Assembly: GCF_050948215.1 (NCBI RefSeq)
Contig: NC_135164.1
Span: 7,693,116 to 7,757,115, forward strand
Length of the DNA stretch: 64,000 nt
Direction: 5' to 3'
Source: Halictus rubicundus
Taxonomy: Eukaryota; Arthropoda; Insecta; Hymenoptera; Halictidae
Part shown: positions 43,848 through 56,520 of the stretch, in pieces
How positions within the stretch are numbered: position 1 is the stretch's first letter
Layout of the letters: every line of letters begins with the position of its first letter
Program-made: the position numbers and the translations under genes
Notes under the pieces: model-generated
Told to the model about the DNA's origin: nothing
What the model saw: the letters and a program-made list of their open reading frames with translations, nothing else
Databases searched by the model: none

Positions 43848-46800
43848 TACGTTCTATTTGAAACACGAACCGTAGAACTAGATGTTTAAAAACATGTATT
43901 TCCATTAGAATTGTCGATGAGAATAAATCGCTCCGGTTTCTCCGTGTTGAAATGGGACGACAAAGACTACGCAATGTAGTGCAAAAATGTGAAGTGTCCT
44001 TTGTGATACGTGTTTAATCGTGCATTCCGATCTTTACGAGACAGTTTCGTGCCCTATACTAATTTATAATTATTGTAAAAGTAAAGTGTTCCAATATACG
44101 ATTCACACTTCCGCCACATTGAATCGAAAAGAATTAAAATAATCCACGAACCTCAACGAAAGGCGAAATCGTAATTTGTTAGAAAATGTGAGAAAGAATG
44201 GATGAAGAAAAAAGGGATGCAGGTCGGCGTTAATATTTCACTATTTCGGAGGATTGAACATGATGCGTAGAGGTTCGGAATGAGTACAAGTGAGTGGGAA
44301 TGACACTGAACAGAGGCAACAGGCGATCAGAAGAGAAAAGAGGAAGAGGAGGAAGGAAAGGAAGGAAAAGGTGCAGGAGGTGGCGTCAACCGTGCCAATA
44401 TTCTAATGTAATGGGCTGGGCGTTCATTGAACCTCGTTGGATAGCACTGTGCTTGCCCGTGTATTATCTTAATGAATGCTCGCACACTGAAAATTCCGGA
44501 CAACGGCCAGCAAATTGATGGAAACGGCGTGAAAGTCTCTCAAGCGAACGGAATTCAAGTTACATCCCTTTCCGGTCTAAGGATGCGTACGGGCTTCTTG
44601 TGAACATAACTTTCCATCGTATGCGCAGCACGTCTTTATTGTGACAATGCACATTTCCCACTGAATGACATTTACTCCTCCATCTTTTTATTTTAACGCA
44701 TCGGTTGCTGCCTGTTCGTTCAACTTTTCGCACTCGAAGCTATTCCAACTCCAAAACTCAGAAATTCGACACAAGATATTTTATAGTAAGCAAAAGTTGA
44801 GTGTTTATTCATGCCATTCATTAGAAATTGTTTCCGGTTATGATCTGGTAATTTTTAGTACCTTCAAGATCACCATTTCAATGTAAAGGGTTAACAAGGG
44901 TTAACATTGTTCTGTATTTGTCGTACACGTGCAGAAACTCGTCAATTTATTTCGTGTTAGTAACATTAGTCATTTGTGTGCTGCAGCAAATAAATGATCG
45001 TAGTCTCCTTAAATCGAAATGAATTCAAATAATTCGCGAACATTACCGAAAGATGAAATCACAATTTATTAGAAAATATAAGAAAGGGCACAAACATTCT
45101 AACAATAATACAATAAAAATGTAATAATTTCTTCTTCGTTTCTTATTCGATTCGAACCTGTTCGCAATAAAATGTCGGACGTACAGTTTTGTAACGTATT
45201 TCCCAAGATATCACTGTCGGCATATTGACAATTATTGACGCCAACTCTTTAAAGTGAACGTACTCGTGTACGTTGAGTTATTGGGTACGTTATTCGAGGA
45301 TTCTCGCGAAGTCAATAATGCATTTCAGTGCGTTCTCGGCTGAACGTTTGTCATGATCCGACTGCCACGCTTGCGGTATAGCGTTGTCAGCGTGTTTGCT
45401 CGTCTATGCTAAGCCTAACCGAGAAGTGTCAAATCCCTCTGTGAGTACATCACAACGGTCAGCGGCCGCAACAAGGTTGCCGGGAAGCCTTGCCGCAGAC
45501 CGTTGGCGCATAGTGCATAGTGCATGCGAATGCAGTTCAATGGGTCTCGTTTAATTTCTACAATTTGCAATACAGTCGCTGCTACGAGGGCTTCACCTGT
45601 TGATGGTCGTTTCTATTTTCGTAAGGGCATCGAGTGCTATAAATTTCAAACAAAAGAAAAATGGCTTCACCGACCACAACTAACTGTGCAATGGTTGCTT
45701 TGTATGAGAGTTAGTTAAATTATGCAGAAATCGAACAAAATTTTATTCAAGAATTGGCAATATTAAAGTAAAATAAATTACCTTGGATTATCATTTCGAT
45801 TCAAGTTAATCTGACCTTTCCATAAAACATTTTATAAATATGGTTGAATATAGAAAGAGAGATAACGTTTATAACATTATAATATTGTTTGTCATCCTTA
45901 ACATATGCTTATAATATTATTTATCTACAATAAAATTGACTACATTAATGTTTATGTATAATGGGTTTCTACGTACAGTTAAATTCACAAAAGACACTGT
46001 CGTAACGTTGAACAAAATGGTGGAGATTGAAGACTGAAGTGTTAGTAGCAGGAGTAAAAATGGCCGCCAGTATTTCGATATTAACGAAGTGTACTTAAAC
46101 AGACATTTTTAACCTAACATTTAAATACTTTGCTACGATAGAAAATTGGTGTAGCTTTAAATTTCACGCTGATTAGAACAGTACTTGATTAGTATAACAG
46201 TGTACGATTAAATCGTAAGTTTGGCTGAGTTTTTCACCGTGTGATTCGTGGCACTGTTGGTTCGAGTAGCACTCTAAATGAAGGGTACGGATCGAACGGG
46301 AATTAAAATAGAACCTGCAGTACGAGAAGTGTATTTGTAAAGCCTGAAGGACCTCTTCCCGACGTGCACTTGGCACAAAGAGACTGAACGACGCCTGAAT
46401 CATTGATCACCCGTTTGTTTACACGTTACTAACTATAGAAAAAGAACAGAAACGGTTGTTTACCTTTCCGTGTGCGGTTACAACGATTTTAACACATCTC
46501 TGCACAATAAATTGCATTGTTGCGAGAACTTATTGGGAATCACGTTTCGGAGTTTTCATTTCTAAATATATTTTATAAGGACTACACGTAGTTACGTTTA
46601 ACTGTATTATTATGTAAATACTATGTGCAACTACCACATAAGAATTCAGTTAGAAAAATGCGAATATTTTTGCGATATTTGAATGGACACACATGTTTCT
46701 CGTCGACGAAATGGAAGAACAATGAAAAATAAGGCTTTATTTTGATTTTACAGAAACACAAGGATGCAACGAAGATTCGAACGGGACCATTTGTTTGCGT

Positions 46801-48383
46801 TCCCCGTTACGGTTTTAAATAATACGATACGTCAATGCTGCGACCGTATACGTGCGCGCAAACAATGCTAAAATTCAAGCGTATTTTCTGCGGACGATTC
46901 CTCGTATAAACGTGATAAAAACGGCTATGCGAACGACTTTCCGCAAATATTTTTCAACCTCTACTTCGTTTTCGCTGTTGCGTAAACTTCGACCATTTTA
47001 AACGCACGATATTTTATAAGATCCGTTAATAATACTTCAAAATGCGTAATTTATTATCGCTTGTTTTTGTATCAATATACAGTTTTTGGTTATAGAACAA
47101 AGTCTGTTTCTGTAAAGTCGATAAGTCGACAAATATCCAAAAATATCGTCGAGCCAGCTGGAAAGCAATTCTATTAGAAATTACCATTTTCTAAAACCAC
47201 TCGATAACAGTAGTGCGCATTTAAGTGTCCGCAGTCGGGATCGAATACGGACGCCTAAGTGGGGCAGATGGCTTCTGCGAATTCAACTGCAGTAAGGACA
47301 AGAGTACAATTATAAAATACTTGTCAATTAAATTACATAAAATAGCGTCACGTATTACGAACGAGCACACAGCACATAAGTATATGAAAGAAAAACATGA
47401 AAATATTTGGCACTTCCACAAAGTTCCTGGGCTATAATTTGCAGAGTTGTATTTTAATTACACATCTGATTAAAGTAATTAGCAATTGAATTAATTTGCA
47501 AGGTTCGAATTATGTAATTCAGCTAGGACGTAGTTAACTGAGATTAGTTTGAATAAGCACTATAATCGAATTAGCACAACTCCGTCTTGAATTACGTGAT
47601 CAAAGGTGTCCGAGGAAATTTATACAGAATTTTACAACGTTTCTCGCGCGATACTTGGTGATCTAAGTAAACGCTGAACCATGTAAGGGTTAAGTGTGCG
47701 CGACTGTACCTTCGATTTCGAGTGGTCTCGCGCAGATTGTCCCTATTCCTCTTCACGTCGTAAAACGTGGCTTCCACAAACAAACGTTTCCTCGAAATCG
47801 TTGGCCGCACGGAATCCCCAGGTGAATAAATTACTCCGGACGCGGTTATTCTCGTATCAAGTATCGCGATGCTCATCCCGCGAGGCGGTCTGCCACCGAA
47901 AACAGTGACGTCTATTAAAACGTGCCGAGCTCGCCGTAAAACCCGCTGATGGATTTTTCTGCCGCTAATTAAAGGATCTGCCTGGCGCGCCGCTCCGTTC
48001 GCCAGACGTTCGGCTTTGTTCCGCGGACAACAGTCTGCTTTACGTGCTAAAATGAACGGGGGAAAGAGATTGTCTGCAGCCTGAATAACTCAATCAATAA
48101 ATGTGGCCGTTGCATTCTCAACCGAAGTGCAAACAACACTCGAACGTCGAACTAGCTGAACGAGGAAGCTGACAAGTGATTTTGCAATGACCGTGGAAAA
48201 AATGAAACTCTCCTGTTTTAATAAAAAGATAAAAGACAAGTTTATGTACTAGAATAGTTCATTTCTCTGCACGATGATTAACGAGGCTAACTTGTTCAGC
48301 GGAACGAGGAAAGCTATATTTACAAGATCTACGATATGTTGTAGAATTCTTGATTCAGTTTTCTTTTTATACTCTATGAATGC
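43848..48383. other. Long unique stretch
   Basis: I see no gene, RNA gene or transposon. A purine tract lies at 44330-44385, a short GGGTTAAC duplication at 44888-44905, a GCATAGT duplication at 45510-45525, and a hairpin-like GTCCG...CGGAC at 47228-47252. Open frames are all under 100 codons without domains. Confidence 0.45.
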
Positions 48384-48500
48384 TGAGATTTTATGCATTT
48401 CTGACAAAAATAGGTAGATCAAGTTCGAATGAAATATTTAAAAGAATTTCCAAGAATTTAGTAGGATACTTTTATTATTTTCGACTTATTGAAATGATTA
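48384..48500. repeat. Dispersed GATTTTATGCATTT motif, copy 3
   Basis: TGAGATTTTATGCATTT followed by CTGACAAAAATAGGTAGA is close to the cassettes at 13218 and 20102. Similarity fades after about 40 bp. Confidence 0.55.
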
Positions 48501-51261
48501 AAAAAAAAGAGATACATGTGTAGGTAGCTCTCAGTCTAGTTGTAAATCAAATTAAAATTGCGACTCTGTCGGAGCGTGTTAATTTTTTTTTTTTTGTAAA
48601 GTGAGTTATGTGGTCGCCGGCGACGTACATGATTCAAGCAAAACTGTTATCGTAACGTTGCTTGTTATTATGTAGTTGTTTGGCGAGTATTATTTCTATC
48701 CTAGGTGGAAGGATTGCTTTCTACTTATTTCCGTCGACAGGCTCCGATTCTATAAAAAGATAAAGGATGTTACTATATTCAATGTGTTATGATTCCATCT
48801 AAAACCGTGGAGAGGTTCGTTGTAGTACACAAACGCCTGGGCATCATTGTGGCGTACGATGACGCACGGTTACACAGTTCAATAGCGCACCTATAACGAG
48901 AGAAGTTTCCCATTGAAGCTTGGCTCCACGTGTAACGTTTGTTTGAACATTCGCGATTAGCGTGGCCCACTAATGACCACGACATTAACCGTAAATTGGG
49001 GCTTGTTGCCGGCGGAGTCCACGTGCACGTGTGCAATTTACATTTTTCGCTTGTTCCCGGTTCCCTCCAGCCCTAACTGACGTTCACTGTGCACAACAGC
49101 CAATGAGGAATCAGGAAATCGCCGTGCGAAATTCGAAATGTTCTATGCGGGTTCAGCACAACGACTTTTATGCAAAATACAAATTTACTTCATCGGTTGC
49201 AACGAACTGGAGTCAAATCTTTAACCAAAACAGAATCTCACAAATATTTACAACTATAGCACTTCAGCCTGAGTGAAACGAATGCATTATCGCAGAATTC
49301 GTTTAAATTTCTGCTAACGAAAATATCAGTTTATATAAACGTTCAAAAATTTACCGCGTGCAAAATGAAAAGCGCTGCAAGGCACAGGAGTCGAACGGGA
49401 CTTGTCATAATGCAAATATATTGGCTATTGTGTGAAACATTAGGTGCATAAAGGCCTCGATACAAGGATAACTTATTCAGCAATTGATTATAACGACTCC
49501 GAAGAATTATGCACGCTTCGATTATGATTTGCACGCGAAGTGCAAGCGCGTGCAAAAACACGTAACAGTCTACGTTCGCTCCGGTGATCCGAAGCTTTGT
49601 CGAAAAATTTCCTGGGGCCACGTTTAGGCATTCGGGTCAAGGTCTCTTTGGCTCCAGCGAGCACAGTAATTTATGTGACTGGCTCGGTAAATCGATTAAC
49701 CGATACTCTAACGAATTCGATTGTCGAGTGAAACGTAACAAACGGAGTGCGAACGAATCTCTGTTTCGCGTCACATCGATGGTTCTGGTTCGCGTTTGAG
49801 TTGAACAGTGACACCTTGGATGTAAAACTGTTTATCCGTTAATATTGGACTCTACGAAGTCGCAAAACGTTCAGCAGAAAAGAACATTGAACAAGCTGTA
49901 CTTATGACATGAAAATCAGAAAATACAACAGCTTCGCGATATCCTCTGTACGAAGTGCTCTCAAACATACCTACGTTACGAATATATCGGGAATTATTAT
50001 TTCCGTTACACATTCCATTGTTGTGTAGTAACAAACAAAAAGATAGCAAGTGCCATCGAACGTAACATTTGTCGCTCCGTTAAAAATAGATATTTGTAAA
50101 GTGCGTACTCGCGTTGTTTCGCGAAAATTTGTGAATACTTTATCAATCTCTTTTTCATTTTGCGTCAAATATTTTGTATACAACGAGCAAAATATTTTAA
50201 CAGTAACGGAGAAGATTCCGAATCTATGGACTGCTTTAATAAACTTGAAATATCTAGAGGAGCTTCGTTTTTCATAAATCGAAGGTACAACCCTTTTCAA
50301 ATATCTCGCTGAAATCGTTCGGTGAAATTCGAAAAAATGAGGCGTCCGTTGCCATTTTTGCCGTTCCTGGAAACTCTGTTATATCCAGCTCCTTTCCGCT
50401 AAACAAAATATTTTTAGTAGCTTCGATGCTACAGTCACCCGAAAAATTAAACAAAAATTGCTCGATTATCGTCGACAAATTCCCAAAAATTCATTTCCGA
50501 CGGTCACCATCGGTAGGCACGCGGACGCCTGTATCGTTTTTTCGAACAAACGATGGCTGTTTTCATTGTGATTTTAATAGCAGAAAGGACGTTTCATTCG
50601 AATGTCTGTAGGCCACGTGTAAATCGATGAAACCCTTCCCGACGCCCTCGTATTCCCAAGGGTCTGCGCGATGTTTACAGTAGAGTGAAGTGCGATCATC
50701 CGTGTGACGATAGGAAAAGGCACCAGGAGGCTTTGTCGAAGGTCCGGGGCATTGATTTTCAATAGGTCAGTGATGAACCGGCCCACAGCCGTGTTACAGG
50801 ATCGCACACGACGGATCAGCCTACATCGAGCTTTTGTCGACGGATTTTGGTTCACCTCGACACTCGCCTCGATAATTCGAAGCAAACTCCTCGGGTAAAC
50901 AGAGTACGCGTGTGCAGGAAACTCGCGAGCGAAAGGTTACACGTGCCGTAAATTAAGACGCTCGTAAACGCACAATTCCTTGCACTTCTTTGTCGTCGAG
51001 CGACCGCTAAAACGTTTTCCCGCTTCGAGAAATCGCGCGACCAGTGTTTACTCGCAGAAAGATAAAACACTTCAGATTTTTCTGAACGGCCATTCGCTGA
51101 ACCTCGCTCCAACAGGGGAACCTCCTTAAAATCGAAGTCGGACAGTTAGGGTACTATACAGTCCTTTGTGAGAGACTATAAAAGTAGAGCACACGTTAGT
51201 GCCGAGTGAAAAATGAAAGACGGAATTATTTGGTCTTTAAAAATGGATTTTCACGTTAATA
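48501..51261. other. Long unique stretch
   Basis: No gene is recognised. A T tract lies at 48582-48596. TATAAAAG at 51177-51184 could be a TATA box but has no coding sequence downstream, only a transposon at 51262. Confidence 0.45.
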
Positions 51262-51547
51262 TTGCACTTCCTGGAAGGGAGTGATTCCCAAGGTCATTTC
51301 AAGTCACTTTTTCCTTTGCGAAAATATTCTCCGTGGCTTCGTTACGGAGTTATTAACGAAAAACAAGCACCAATCAGAGCGGTCAGCGTGGTGTCGCCAT
51401 TGGTCGAGCTGGAGTTCGCTCGCTGTAGCGGCGCTCTGATTGGTCCTTGGTTTCCGTTAATAGCTCCTTAACAAAACCGCGGAGAGTATTTTCGTAAAGG
51501 AAAAAGTTGCTTCGTATGGCCCGAGGAGTCATTTTTGGGACACCCTG
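51262..51547. mobile_element. Hairpin miniature element ending GGGACACCCTG
   Basis: The right end TTTTTGGGACACCCTG matches the element at 6460-6684. The left part TTGCACTTCCTGGAAGGGAG resembles TTGTACTTCCCTGAAAGGAA there, but the extreme left CAGGGTG is lost. Arms of about 78 bp (51304-51381 and 51432-51512) pair strongly, including CTTTTTCCTTTRCGAAAATA and ACCAATCAGAGCG. The loop is GC-rich. CCAAT-type boxes occur in both arms. Confidence 0.75.
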
Positions 51548-51934
51548 TATATTCGGCGTGTACTCAATTTAGTTGGGATCTGCTAAATGCAAAAGAGCAC
51601 TCGCAGTGTGATACATACTAACCTTTCAATTTTTATCTCATGTTACAGATTATTCTGATTTCATGGATTTTTTCGGCACTCGAAGTGTTAATTAATGGGA
51701 TCCATGGCACGATTTGCAAATACGGACTCCGGGTGAGCTTTCTAAATGAGAAAAGATGGGGTTTCATTTTTCCCGGCGAATTTTAGGGAGCATTCAAAGT
51801 GAAAGCCTGAGAGCCAAGGTCCTAAGTAAATAGTATCTTAATAAAACCATAATGGAGCTTCTTAGCGACCGTGTCGGTCCTTGTCCCTGCGAAAAGCTGT
51901 TAATTATTTTTCATTTTATGGAAAGGTAAAATCC
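51548..51934. other. Short stretch with a TTAA terminus
   Basis: The segment 51626-51691 (TTTCAATTTTTATCTCATG to CGAAGTGTTAA) is a third copy of the terminus at 31249-31332. The rest is unique. Confidence 0.5.
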
Positions 51935-52362
51935 TTAAGGGGGCCGGCAGGCATTTAGCCTTGACTGTGCCTTTTTTTCTAGACATTTTACGTCTTAAAT
52001 AAGTAAGCAATCAATTAAAAATGCATACCACCGTGTTTGTACATGCCTTTGCCACGTCTGTACAGAGCCTTTTTTCCGATACGAACACTAAATCTCTCGA
52101 AATGAAGGGAATCTCTCAGCGGCAGCCATCTTGTGACGTGATACTTGCTTCAGAATTCGAATTTTCTGCCGAATATTACAAATTACTCCACGGTGAGGTA
52201 GAAATTCGCAATTTGGGCTCCATACAGACGTAGATTGGACTTTTGGGAAACACAATTGACCACTTCTAAACTGCTCATTGCAATATTGAAGCGGCGGTTT
52301 GTCTAGATTTTGACCCTTGCATACGTATATGGATTTCAAACCATGCCGGCCGGCCCCCTTAA
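51935..52362 (-). mobile_element. TTAA-bounded GGGGGCC element, copy C
   Basis: TTAAGGGGGCCGGCAGGC at 51935 and CCGGCCGGCCCCCTTAA at 52362 form near-perfect TIRs bounded by TTAA. It has the same orientation and length class as copy B and retains the block with ATGCATACCACCGTGTTTG. GCGGCAGCCATCTTG lies at 52119-52133. This is the best-preserved copy for terminal analysis. Confidence 0.87.
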
Positions 52363-53000
52363 GGTGAGTCTTTGTTGGAAATGCATCGGAGGAGTAATGG
52401 AAACTGTGAAAAAGTTGCTGAAAACTGAACTCTGTCATTGTGAGGTTTTCCGAGGTGATGTGGATCGTGGGTCAAAGAAATAAGTTTCACGTAAACGAGG
52501 TTACTTTATTATAACACGTGTGTACGCGACGAGAGTCCGAACAAGAAGAAGGAAAACAAAAAAGAACTCTCTGGGCACACATTCAGGTGGGCCCGTCGGA
52601 GGGCGCAACGATCAAGCCTTTAAGGCCGATTTCCAACAGTCATAAATAACTAAGATTGAGATCCAGCAAGACTCGTTGCAGGTCCTGCTGAGAAAAATCC
52701 GGTCCAGACATAAAATAGCAATTTCACCGACTGCACGAGCAAAAGCTCACTTTGCCAGCGAACGAGTTAGCACACAGAAAGGTTCCAGACGAATGCATTG
52801 TCGGTTACCTCGAGCTAAAACTATCGCGTTGGTTAACAACCTTAACGCCCGAACGAAAACAATGGACGCGCGAACTCTCTCGTGTCACTTTACCTCGGCA
52901 GCGGTTCCGTTCGAATCAGCAATCATATTTAAAAGTGGTCCGTCCGCATGGGGGGTTAAGTGCCAAGAAATACGCGTCCGCGGAGAGCTCTAAACTCGCG

Positions 53001-53030
53001 TCGCGGCGCGGCGCGGCGCGGCGCGGCGGC
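53001..53030. repeat. GCGGC microsatellite
   Basis: Five-base GCGGC units repeat about five times. Confidence 0.9.
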
Positions 53031-53371
53031 GTAGCGACGCTTCTCGTTATAAACTGCAGCACCGGTTCTCTCAATTTCCACCGCGGTTCTTCTTTATTTT
53101 ATGTACTAACAACGCTCGGAAATATTCTCTACAGTTCACTGTTCTAATAATAGGCCGGAAACAAAGGGTACGTTCATGGCTTTCTGCGTTGCGAGCGGGT
53201 GCCGTTGACCACCGTGCCGGGATCCTTCGTCGGCCGGCCCTGAGGATCGGCAATAAAATAATCAGGAGCTTAAGGGATGACGCCCTGCGAATGGACGAGC
53301 AAACCTAAACAAACACGAGGAACGGGCATCGGCGTCGGCGTCGCGGTGGTAGACGCGTAAGCGTGTGCCAG

Positions 53372-53379
53372 TGACGTCA
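53372..53379. promoter_or_regulatory. CRE-like palindrome TGACGTCA
   Basis: A perfect 8-bp CREB/ATF-type consensus lies in CpG-rich sequence. It is one motif with no promoter context, so functional status is unknown. Confidence 0.3.
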
Positions 53380-54437
53380 CAGCCCGCGTCTTTCAGGGTA
53401 TATTTTCTCAACAATGCATCAAGAGAAGCATTTATAAACGGCGTTTGTTTCCGTTAAACGGTTCCCCCAGGGCTATTTCGGGATGCCGAAAGCTCTCCGA
53501 CGTGCCGTAAATCAGTCTAGCCCGGAATGATTCGCGCATCAGGAAGTACGCGCGAGGAAGCATCCCGGCGCCAGACCTTCAATCCGGGACCGCGACCGAT
53601 CGCGTACCAAACCGACGCTTCGGAACACGTGGATAACGTTTACACTAAACGCTCCCGCCACTGTTCCGTGCTCGTTTCAACACGCCTCTACGCGTCTACG
53701 TCAATCGTTTTTACAGTGGACGAAACTTCCACAACGCTTTACGATTCACGGAGAAACGTCAATGCGTTTCGCGAAGCTCCACCAAATTACACACCTGGAC
53801 CTGGCTGATCTTTACAATTACCCTCTCGAGTAATTTCGTGCCTATTATACGATCAGTGGAAAAAGTTTTCGTTCACCCTTTAGCTTTTTTAGAATGTGGA
53901 CCAAACGGCTTGAATTCCGTTCAGACGTTACAACGATTAGTTTACCAGCTAATGACTAAATAATTATTTTTATTGGTAGTACTCGCAATTGCGTAGAATT
54001 ATTCATTTTTTATTACTTCACAAACGTCAATTCTGCAAGTTTAACCCTTTCGCTGCCAGCCCCAGATGGCACAATACTGTCACGATGCGTGTGAAAAGGT
54101 CGGGACCTAACGGTGACTTACATCGTGTAGAAGCACTGTTCCTCGTTCTCTTACCGAAATAATTTAACGATAAAACGTTGCTGTCTCTAATGGTCCTTTT
54201 AACAGACGTTTACACACGTATTCGTGATACTCGTCCGGTTGAAACGACACCAAAGATGATAGAATTTTGATCATACGTACGTGCTTAATACACGATACTT
54301 GCAAAACTGTTACTTAAACTGATCGGTGAAACGCAAGTCTTTGGATAATGGAAAAGTAAACTAGGTAGGCTGCTAGATTAAATCGTTACTGACTTGCAAT
54401 ACAATGAATCGTTACTGAGTTGCACTATTGTCTAGTA

Positions 54438-54750
54438 CAGAGCTGCTCAACATGCCAAAGCTACGGGAAAGTGACTTAGCGGAGTGGGGGGTAGGCCTTA
54501 GCCTTAGCTAGCCACGTGGCCTTGCCCATAGGGGCGTGGCCTCGTGCCTTAGGGGCGTGGCTTCGTGCCTTAGGGGCGTGGCTAATTTCCCCTTCTACCG
54601 CACTATTCCTCTGCATACTCCGGTACTGACAGGGATAGAATAACTTTTTCCCATAATTCGTTGCCCCTCCCCTCATCTGGAGACACTGGTTCTGTGTACG
54701 CCCAGGGCAAGAAAATCGCTGCCCGTACGGGCAGACGCTGAACGGTTCTG
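54438..54750. mobile_element. Non-autonomous hAT-type transposon with perfect 8-bp TSD
   Basis: The octamer GTCTAGTA is repeated exactly at 54430-54437 and 54751-54758. Between them the ends are CAGAGCTGCTCAACAT and, inverted, CAGAACCGTTCAGCGT, with imperfect TIRs agreeing at about 11 of 16 positions. CAG-ended TIRs with an 8-bp duplication identify hAT. The 313-bp interior has no transposase and holds a 21-bp repeat with GGGGCGTGGC boxes. Confidence 0.85.
54531..54582. repeat. 21-bp tandem repeat with GGGGCGTGGC boxes
   Basis: GGGGCGTGGC occurs at 54531, 54552 and 54573, separated by YTCGTGCCTTA. The box resembles Sp1/KLF GC/CACCC sites and lies inside the hAT element. Confidence 0.85.
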
Positions 54751-54919
54751 GTCTAGTATGCATAACATGGGACATTCGACTCGAATAACTTCCAAGGAAA
54801 GGTTCAACTCTGGGAGAAAGAAAATTCTGTAATGGAAAAGAACAATGGTATATCTTTTTACCCGAGAGACAGCGTTGTTACAGGAACGGGGACAATGCAT
54901 TTATTTTCTGTTAAACACG

Positions 54920-55048
54920 ATGCCACCGATGGCACTGACAAGGAAGAGGACACGGTCCGAGGATGACGATTATGAGAATTTGCCAGCCGTGAAACAAGAG
55001 CCGGTATTTCGCGTCGCTGAACTTTGCTACGACCTTTCGCAATGCTAG
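54920..55048 (+). CDS. Possible short coding segment or first exon, unknown function
   Basis: From ATG 54920, or ATG 54929 in good initiation context (CCACCGATGGCA), the frame reads MALTRKRTRSEDDDYENLPA, then VKQEPVF, then RVAELCYDLSQC, and stops at TAG 55046-55048. A basic stretch followed by an acidic one, then VKQE, which fits the SUMO-acceptor consensus, is typical of nuclear regulators. A GTATTT after the VKQEP codons could be a weak 5-prime splice site, so this may be an exon whose downstream part lies elsewhere. I do not recognise the protein. It begins 170 bp after the hAT element, whose GC boxes lie upstream. A chance frame of 40-odd codons is the main alternative. Confidence 0.22.
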   Translation: MPPMALTRKRTRSEDDDYENLPAVKQEPVFRVAELCYDLSQC

Positions 55049-56455
55049 CAAAGAATAACCGAGCACTGACACGCTTTCCTAATCCTACGAGTTTTCTCGT
55101 AAACATTTATCAATTTCGAGCGAACGTTGGCGATACTGATCTGAACAAGAAGTAAACTGTGCGAAATACAGAGCGAGGTTGCTTTGGGGTTAAATTATGT
55201 CGAGATAAGCTGACAATGTTATTAAGAACAAGCTTCGAATCTTCGATCAGCTATTAGTTTGTGTAAATTTCGAGACACTGTATGTTTTGTTCACATAAAA
55301 TTAGAAACTATAAATAAGTGCTTGAAAACTATAAATGATGAATTTATACCTTCGAATGGATAAACGTTTCTCACGCTTTTCTCGTGGTAATAAACTATCG
55401 TTTCGTTGTAAATATAAACGTCTGTGCCAAGAACTGATCGGAGAAATCTATATTCGCACACGTGTGTAATAATTTGCGTCAATGTTCGCTCTGTGATGTC
55501 ATCGTTTGACGAAGAATGACGCGCGCCATGGATTTCAAAAAATGTGCTGAACGACGATCGATTGTCTTCTGCGGAACCGTGACCTTGAATTATCTGAAAT
55601 TCGACTGAAATACACGCACGTCACGGAATATGTTTCAAACAGCGATTATGCGAACGAAATTCGAAGGTTGCATTTCTGCCGGATAATTTGGGTGATATGT
55701 GAAACTTTGCAGAAAATATCATCGTACGTTCGAGCGAAACATTTTGATCGATGTCTGTCGATTTATTAACATATTTTGTCACCTAACAAATAATTTGAAT
55801 AATCAAAACCACACGGAAATTTCAAGTCAGAACCAATTCAGTGTTTTAAAAATATTTTTTAAAAATAAAATGCGTTTCAAGACTATTATTTAAAAAAAAA
55901 AAGCCAAGCCCGCAGGGACAACTCCTGAACCGCGAAAACTTTGGAAATAGTTTTCTCTGGGATTCCTGATTTTGTGGAAATTTTGAAACAAAAGAATGTA
56001 CAACACAAACCGGTAGTCGTATTAATGGACGAATAGGATAGAATGAACTTTGTTGCAACTATTATCGCATCGTGTCAACGCTATCGGGGATACATTAATA
56101 AATTCCACGGTTTAAGATCGACAATGGAACTTTGCGGCGAGAAGCATAATGCGAGGCTAAATTCACCAGCCGAGTCCGAACGAAATCAGCGAAGTTTATC
56201 GGCAGAATATAGTCATCCAAGCGATCGCTAAACGCGTGTAAACGAGCAGTACCGTAAGAACTGAGATTTAAGTGAGAATTCACGAACATAACGGTAAAAC
56301 CGTATCTTCGTTCGCCTAGTCGCGAAACTAGCCCCGGTTCGGGATCATCGGTAATCGGTTTAGTTTGCGTTGTAGCAGGTCCATTGCGCGGTATAATGAA
56401 AATAAACTTCCATGACAGTGTATGTCGGTTTGCTCCACGGTCTTTGAAACATGTA
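55049..56455. other. Unique stretch
   Basis: I see no gene or repeat. An A tract lies at 55891-55901. TGATGTCATC near 55496 is a CRE-like half match only. Confidence 0.45.
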
Positions 56456-56520
56456 CAGTGACTAACAAAAGTAAGAGATCACTGAAATCTTAAATTCCAG
56501 ACAGTTTAAACTGTTCTCTA
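56456..56520. mobile_element. Tc1-like terminus, other end not found
   Basis: TA followed by CAGTGACTAACAAAAGTAAG and AGATCACTG has the layout of Tc1-type ends (CAGTG..., CAAAAGT, family knowledge). No inverse appears downstream within 1.5 kb and no transposase is seen, so it is a truncated remnant or chance. Confidence 0.4.

Larger units (their letters stand above)
52363..54429. other. Unique stretch, GC-rich near 52990-53030
   Basis: No gene is recognised. 52440-52660 has a bounded feel (CACGTAAACGAGGTTACTTT, then ATTATAAC, later a GC-rich segment) that could be solo-LTR debris, but no paired terminal repeat is present. A GGCGC repeat lies at 53001-53030 and a palindromic TGACGTCA at 53372-53379. 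TTAACCCTTTCGCTGCCAGC at 54041 looks like one end of a TTAA element without a partner. Confidence 0.4.

Noticed and set aside
52440..52660. Possible solo LTR
   Set aside because: No TG...CA boundaries, no second copy in the window and no target duplication could be found.
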